A stretch of DNA of 64,000 nt, taken from Ceratodon purpureus. Taxonomy: Eukaryota; Streptophyta; Bryopsida; Pseudoditrichales; Ditrichaceae. Location: positions 11,408,430 to 11,472,429 of the forward strand of contig CM026427.1 of the NCBI GenBank assembly GCA_014871385.1, read 5' to 3'. Within the stretch, counting starts at the first letter, position 1. Each line of letters starts with the position of its first letter. A program made the position numbers and the translations under genes. Below the pieces are notes generated by a model. The model saw only the letters and a program-made list of their open reading frames with translations, had not been told where the DNA came from and did not search any database. This document shows, piece after piece, positions 59,501 to 64,000 of the stretch.

Positions 59501-62488
59501 TGCAAATTTGAAGTGGACAAAATCTCTGAAGACACAATCCATAATTGCTAGCGAGGTATATTCTACAATGAACTCTTTTGACTTGCTTCTTCATTGACTA
59601 AACTGGGTATCAAACCCGTTCATCGTAGTAAGATGTTCCCTGATGGACTCAGTGTTGGTGTATTGCATGTCCAGGCTGCAACGAAAGTTGTTGCTGAAGC
59701 AGAGAAAAAGAAGAGGGATAAGAAGGAAGCTGTTGTAATGGCTGTGGCAAAAGCCAGAGACGAGCGGAGAGCAAAGCTACGTTCAGGTATTGATATATTT
59801 CTCCTTGACATATCACAATTAGCTGCAACGATTATCTTTGTCATTTGCAAATGGTGTTCTCTGTAAAAAAAATTATTTTGATGAGGGGCTGCAAGCGACT
59901 TGGCTTGCAGCAAATTTATTGCGAAATTTACCTTGTTGATTAATTTGCTTACATCCCTTGAAATTTGACGATATTTTCGTACATTCTGGATTGGTGTTGA
60001 GTATCTTTATTTCCTATGAAGAATTGCGATTTCTCATTTTGATTCTGGTTCTGTGATTTGAGTATGTTTGATTTTCTGACTTTCTTATTTTCTCATGGTG
60101 GAAATAGTTAGAATCGACACAATCTAGGACAGACTTTCATTTCAAACCTGGAATCTAGGAGTCCTATATTGTGTCGACTTAAGCATTCCTACTTTCTGGG
60201 GTGTTAATGGGATAAGCCCCCGTGTTTGTGATCCTTTGTCCTTTAACATAAGGGAGTTATGATGGTTCTTTGCAGGGTCTGGTAATTCATTCTCGGTATC
60301 TTCACTGAAGTCACTTGGAATCGGCGGAGCTGTGTAAGTGTTTATTGGCTTTCTTGTGTGACCTAGTTTTATTTGGCCGATCATGATTAGTTGTAATTCT
60401 CTTTTACTTTATTTATTTTGTCATTTAGTTGGACGCCACGGTTCTATTCTAGAAAGTTGGAAACCTCTGTTTTTGGAAACTCTTAAGGATTTGACTGTCA
60501 TTATAGAATTTTGTGCATTTGCTATTTATATTGCACGTTGGATTTGGATTGTGTTTGTTCAACAAGGCCTTGCTTCTCAATGCAGATATGTACGTAAAGG
60601 TTTTGGCAATCAGCTTGTTCGAAACTTGAAGACAGTAGCTCGTGTAGTTGCGAGCGAGAAATTCCGCTGGAGCCTTCGGAATGCAAGGCTGCGTAGAGCT
60701 AAAAAGCAATCATATTGTGTGTATTATACGAGATTTGGAGTGTGCAAGAGAGGGGATGGTAAATGTCTCTACATCCATGATCCTGAGAAGGTCGCTGTTT
60801 GTACAAAATTTCTGAGGGGTTCTTGCTCAGATTCAGCCTGTCGCTTGACCCACAAGGTACGAGTGGTTCTGGTCAATATCCTTATCCTTTTTGAAGAATG
60901 TGTAGCGTCCGAGGACGAAGATCACGGATTATGAGAACTAGTTTTTTTCTAACCTTGCCGCTCTTTGAATGTCGGATTCTGATCCTGCTGAAATTGCTCT
61001 CTTATGAGCCTGGTCACGTTTAATACAACACTCAATCGTGTTGAGTTGGTGCGTAATTGATTTCGTTTTGGGAGAGTTTGTGGCTCTTCACTAAATACAC
61101 TTTGGTCGACTTCATACTCGTCGACCTTTCTTTTGCAGATTATTCCTGAGCGCATGTCAGATTGCTCGTATTTCCTTGAAGGTATAATTTTTGCGTTAAT
61201 TCCATTTGTAATATTAAATTTCACACTTTCTCTCCTAGCCAGGGCCTCACAGGCTACTATGCTATTGTTAGAATTGATAGTCGGTCTTATGCGAGCCGAT
61301 TCCCATTGTTTGGAGTTCGTTAGCTTTGGATATTTTGGTCGTATTTATAAGACCCACGTATAGTGATAATTTTGGATCTGCAGGTCTCTGCACAAATGAA
61401 AGTTGCCCATACAGGCATGTCAATGTCAACAAAGAAGCTCCAATTTGTGAAGCCTTTCTTCAAGGCTATTGTGCAGATGGTGACAAGGTAAGGCACACTA
61501 TTCTCAGCAATGCAGTCTTGTTCGGTTGCGGTATGCAGGTAATAAGTCACGGTATTTAATATTCCGGCTAGTCGTCTGAATCGCAAATGAATCATGGTGA
61601 GGTTCATTATTGAGATTCACGTGTTGCCTATCATGGTGATGTGAAGGGTCTTCAGACCAGGACATTTAGACCCTTCTAAACCCGTATGAGAAGGGTCTTC
61701 AGACCAGGACATTAGATTCAAAGTTGAGGAGCATAAGTCGTCGGCAGATTTAATGTTTTTTTTTTTTAATCCTTCAAGCACTGATTTTGGTAATTGTGTC
61801 TCCCAATCATTCGAAAGTCATTTGGAATCATCATTGACAGTTTGCTGCAGCTTTCGAGGGCATGTCAGCGAAAAGGCCGAGAATTTATTTTCTTTTGAAA
61901 TTCTGTTTTGTGATTGACGTATTCCATCGTTAGGACTACATGTCCTGTGCTAGTGAAGGGATGATAGGGCAGGAAATAATCCTTGGTTACTCTCGGCACT
62001 TGAAATTTTTTTACTTCATTGGGAAGATTGCAGAGCATTGCCGAGTTGCCGGACCGACAGTCGTTGAAAGTTTTTTGTGGTTTAAGGGTCGTATATGTTC
62101 AACGAATGGACTAACTTCAATTCTTTTCTGGCAGTGCAACAAGAAGCATACCTTTGTGTGTCCTGAGTATACCTTGACAGGGAGTTGCTCATCAAGTACT
62201 TGCAAACTTCGTCATCCAAAGAATACAAAGCAAACAATACCTGCATCAAAGGACAGCGTAGACTCAGAAAAAGAGGCTCAAAAGGGCTCAAAAAGAGAGC
62301 TTCAGAAAGGTAGGTATTTTACCCTCACTGCACCAGCTGAGGAAGATCATCCAGGGCAACCTGTGTCTACTGCTAATGCCATATTGGACAAGGTCGCAGA
62401 ATCAGGTGATGACTTAGTTGATTTTATTAGCATTGACGAGTATGATTCAGAGTCGTCTAAAGAGTACCAGAATACTGGTACTCTTTAG
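53556..62488 (+). CDS. Large CCCH zinc-finger protein, SOP1/ZC3H3-like
   Basis: Nine exons with consistent phases: 53556-58377, 58550-58760, 59405-59555, 59675-59786, 60276-60333, 60586-60856, 61139-61181, 61384-61487, 62135-62488. They give about 2,041 residues. The first exon alone encodes about 1,607 mostly disordered residues: four PPGF motifs near the N-terminus (three as PPGFRPP), Arg/Ser-rich parts (RRSPPHYRRGSLSPRDR), and an acidic DSDDDFEVITE. The conserved C-terminal part has GLARVWTLNNEG, VYTKSADGFSLHRSG, a Lys/Glu-rich helix, then a tandem of five CCCH fingers from about residue 1828 (CVYYTRFGVCKRGDGKCLYI then H; CTKFLRGSC; CSYFLEGLC; CEAFLQGYC; CPEYTLTGSC). Arabidopsis SOP1 (At1g21580) has the same long-N-terminus plus finger layout and assists the nuclear exosome in removing aberrant RNA; human ZC3H3 is a related exosome-adaptor factor. 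The ATG chosen is the first of two adjacent ones. Confidence 0.9.
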
Positions 62489-64000
62489 ACCCGGTTGTTT
62501 CCAAGTTTACCAGACCATGGAAATACGTCCTTAAAATCATCTTTGGTTCACTGACTTAACACCTGAAGTGCAATCGCACATACTATGGAGCGGTAGTAGA
62601 TAGCAACACCCTCCGTGTATTTACAACTACATCAGCAACCCAGTTGAGTGTTAGGTTTCTGCTGTGGTGATAATATAGCAAGCTGATGACGGAATGTCTC
62701 GATGCGCTAATGACCATTGGAGACATTTCGTCTTGTTGCCAATGGCATCATTGTAAATTTCGTCTTAGCTGGCAGTGATGGTTAGAATGCCGCAGATAGC
62801 AAGTTCTTTAAAGATTAGTACCGCAAGTTGTCCATAGTTCGCTTCCATTAGGGTCGAGTTTGGGTGGTTCCAGATGTGGAATCTCAGTTTCCTTAGTTAT
62901 TTTGGATTGTAAAACCTTTCTCTCAAAAATAGCAGCAGGGAATGTAAAGATCGTGCTTCTTCTAGGTCTGAACCCGAGCTAGTAATAGCTTGTGTACCAT
63001 GTCGGCCATTTTAACTCAGGATCAAGACTGTAAGGTCTCCTGATCAGCTCCAGTTTATGGATAATGTAGTTCGATAAGTAAAACAACTATAAAAGAGGTT
63101 TAGCATTAGGCTGAAGCAGCTGTCACTCTACTCATTAGAGAGGTTGCTCATTCAGTTTCAGTTACAGCTTCAATTTTTGTGATTTTCACATTGCACTGTA
63201 TTTTACCTGGTAATAAAAAGACATTTTTTTGACAATAGAGTGTGTCTGCTGCAGAGAATCTGTATGTGTTTGTAGTTATTCTGGTTTCTGAATTGGTTGT
63301 TAAGCATCAAATAGGATGTATCAGTCAATATTCTTGGTTCTCTCCTTGCATGCTAAGTTTACAGTGACTTGCAAATGTTTGGTTCATCTTCATTTAAAGA
63401 GCATGTGTAAGACCTTGTTGTACCACACAAAAGTTGCAATATATAATATACCGTGCAGTTAGGAAGTCAATGAATTACAAAGTTGGTCATGTTATTGACT
63501 CAATTTTGTACATTTGCCATGTAAGAACATCTTTCTAAGCCATAATTGCCCAACATATGTTGATGTGTTGTATTGTAACATTTAAGGTCCGCTTCCAACA
63601 AGATTGTTAAGACTTCAGAATTGTACATCTTCATTTTCTGTGAGCTACACTAGAAGATATTGATGTGATTGTTAAATGATATTTGTTATTTATATGGAGT
63701 TTAAAGCATGAAAACATGATAAATAAATAGACAACTTCATATGTTGCGATAGAAGTCTTTTATAAAAAGATATTCATTCAAATGAAATTTAAAAGACTTC
63801 ATATCAGAAATTTAAATTTATACTTTCATTATGGAGTTATATTTAATAATTTAACACAAAATATTCCAAAAATATTTTATATATATTGAAATTATGAATT
63901 CTTTTATTCATCTAGTAAAATAGTTATATTTTCTTAATTTTCATTTAATATTTAATATTCAAACAAGTATGATTGATTCTACAATGAAATAAAATAGTTT
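62489..64000. other. 3' flank of the SOP1-like gene and AT-rich DNA
   Basis: 62489 to about 63300 is probably 3' UTR and downstream spacer; from about 63600 the DNA becomes strongly AT-rich. No gene recognised. Confidence 0.5.

Overview
This is nuclear DNA from a land plant. The genes have GT-AG introns of about 100-500 bases, every recognisable protein belongs to a plant or general eukaryotic family, and the repeats are typical plant ones: a Ty3/gypsy chromovirus, several MITE-like elements and an AT-rich repeat family. Modest intron size, gene spacing of a few kb and a lineage-specific secreted protein fit a bryophyte (moss or liverwort), but I cannot name the species.

Layout: 0.2-1.2 kb, the last exons of an HMA-like protein. 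1.8-2.9 kb, one arm of a long inverted repeat whose partner lies at 39.8-42.6 kb. 3.6-9.5 kb, a structurally complete but mutated Ty3/gypsy chromovirus with its 5-bp target duplication. 9.5-11.1 kb, small repeats and two MITE-like elements. 11.6-13.7 kb, a single-exon DUF2921/FLYING SAUCER-like membrane protein. 14.6-15.0 kb, a small two-exon unknown gene. 15.9-18.8 kb (minus), a CID-domain (RPRD-type) RNA polymerase II CTD-binding protein. 20.8-26.7 kb, DDI1, a ubiquitin-shuttle aspartic protease for which I could place all 17 exons. 30.5-34.6 kb, a five-KH RNA-binding protein (seven exons). 34.6-39.8 kb, AT-rich DNA with repeat remnants. 43.2-43.6 kb (minus), a small secreted protein that looks like an SH3b domain. 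45.5-45.8 kb, a MITE with perfect 9-bp target duplications (Mutator type). 48.7-50.2 kb (minus), an LCAT-family acyltransferase. 51.1-52.0 kb, another inverted-repeat element and an 85-bp tandem repeat. 53.6-62.5 kb, a roughly 2,040-residue CCCH zinc-finger protein of the SOP1/ZC3H3 type. The remainder to 64 kb is 3' flank and AT-rich DNA.

There is no operon-like logic. The genes are independent, although several serve RNA metabolism (CID protein, five-KH protein, SOP1-like protein) or protein turnover (DDI1, and possibly the DUF2921 protein). The CID gene and DDI1 are divergently transcribed from a shared ~2-kb spacer. The most unusual structural signal is the pair of long, diverged inverted arms carrying 13-bp minisatellites. 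Their sharp outer ends lie about 40.8 kb apart and enclose five ordinary genes plus the retrotransposon. I judge this more likely to be two oppositely oriented copies of one repeat family than a giant transposon, but it deserves checking.
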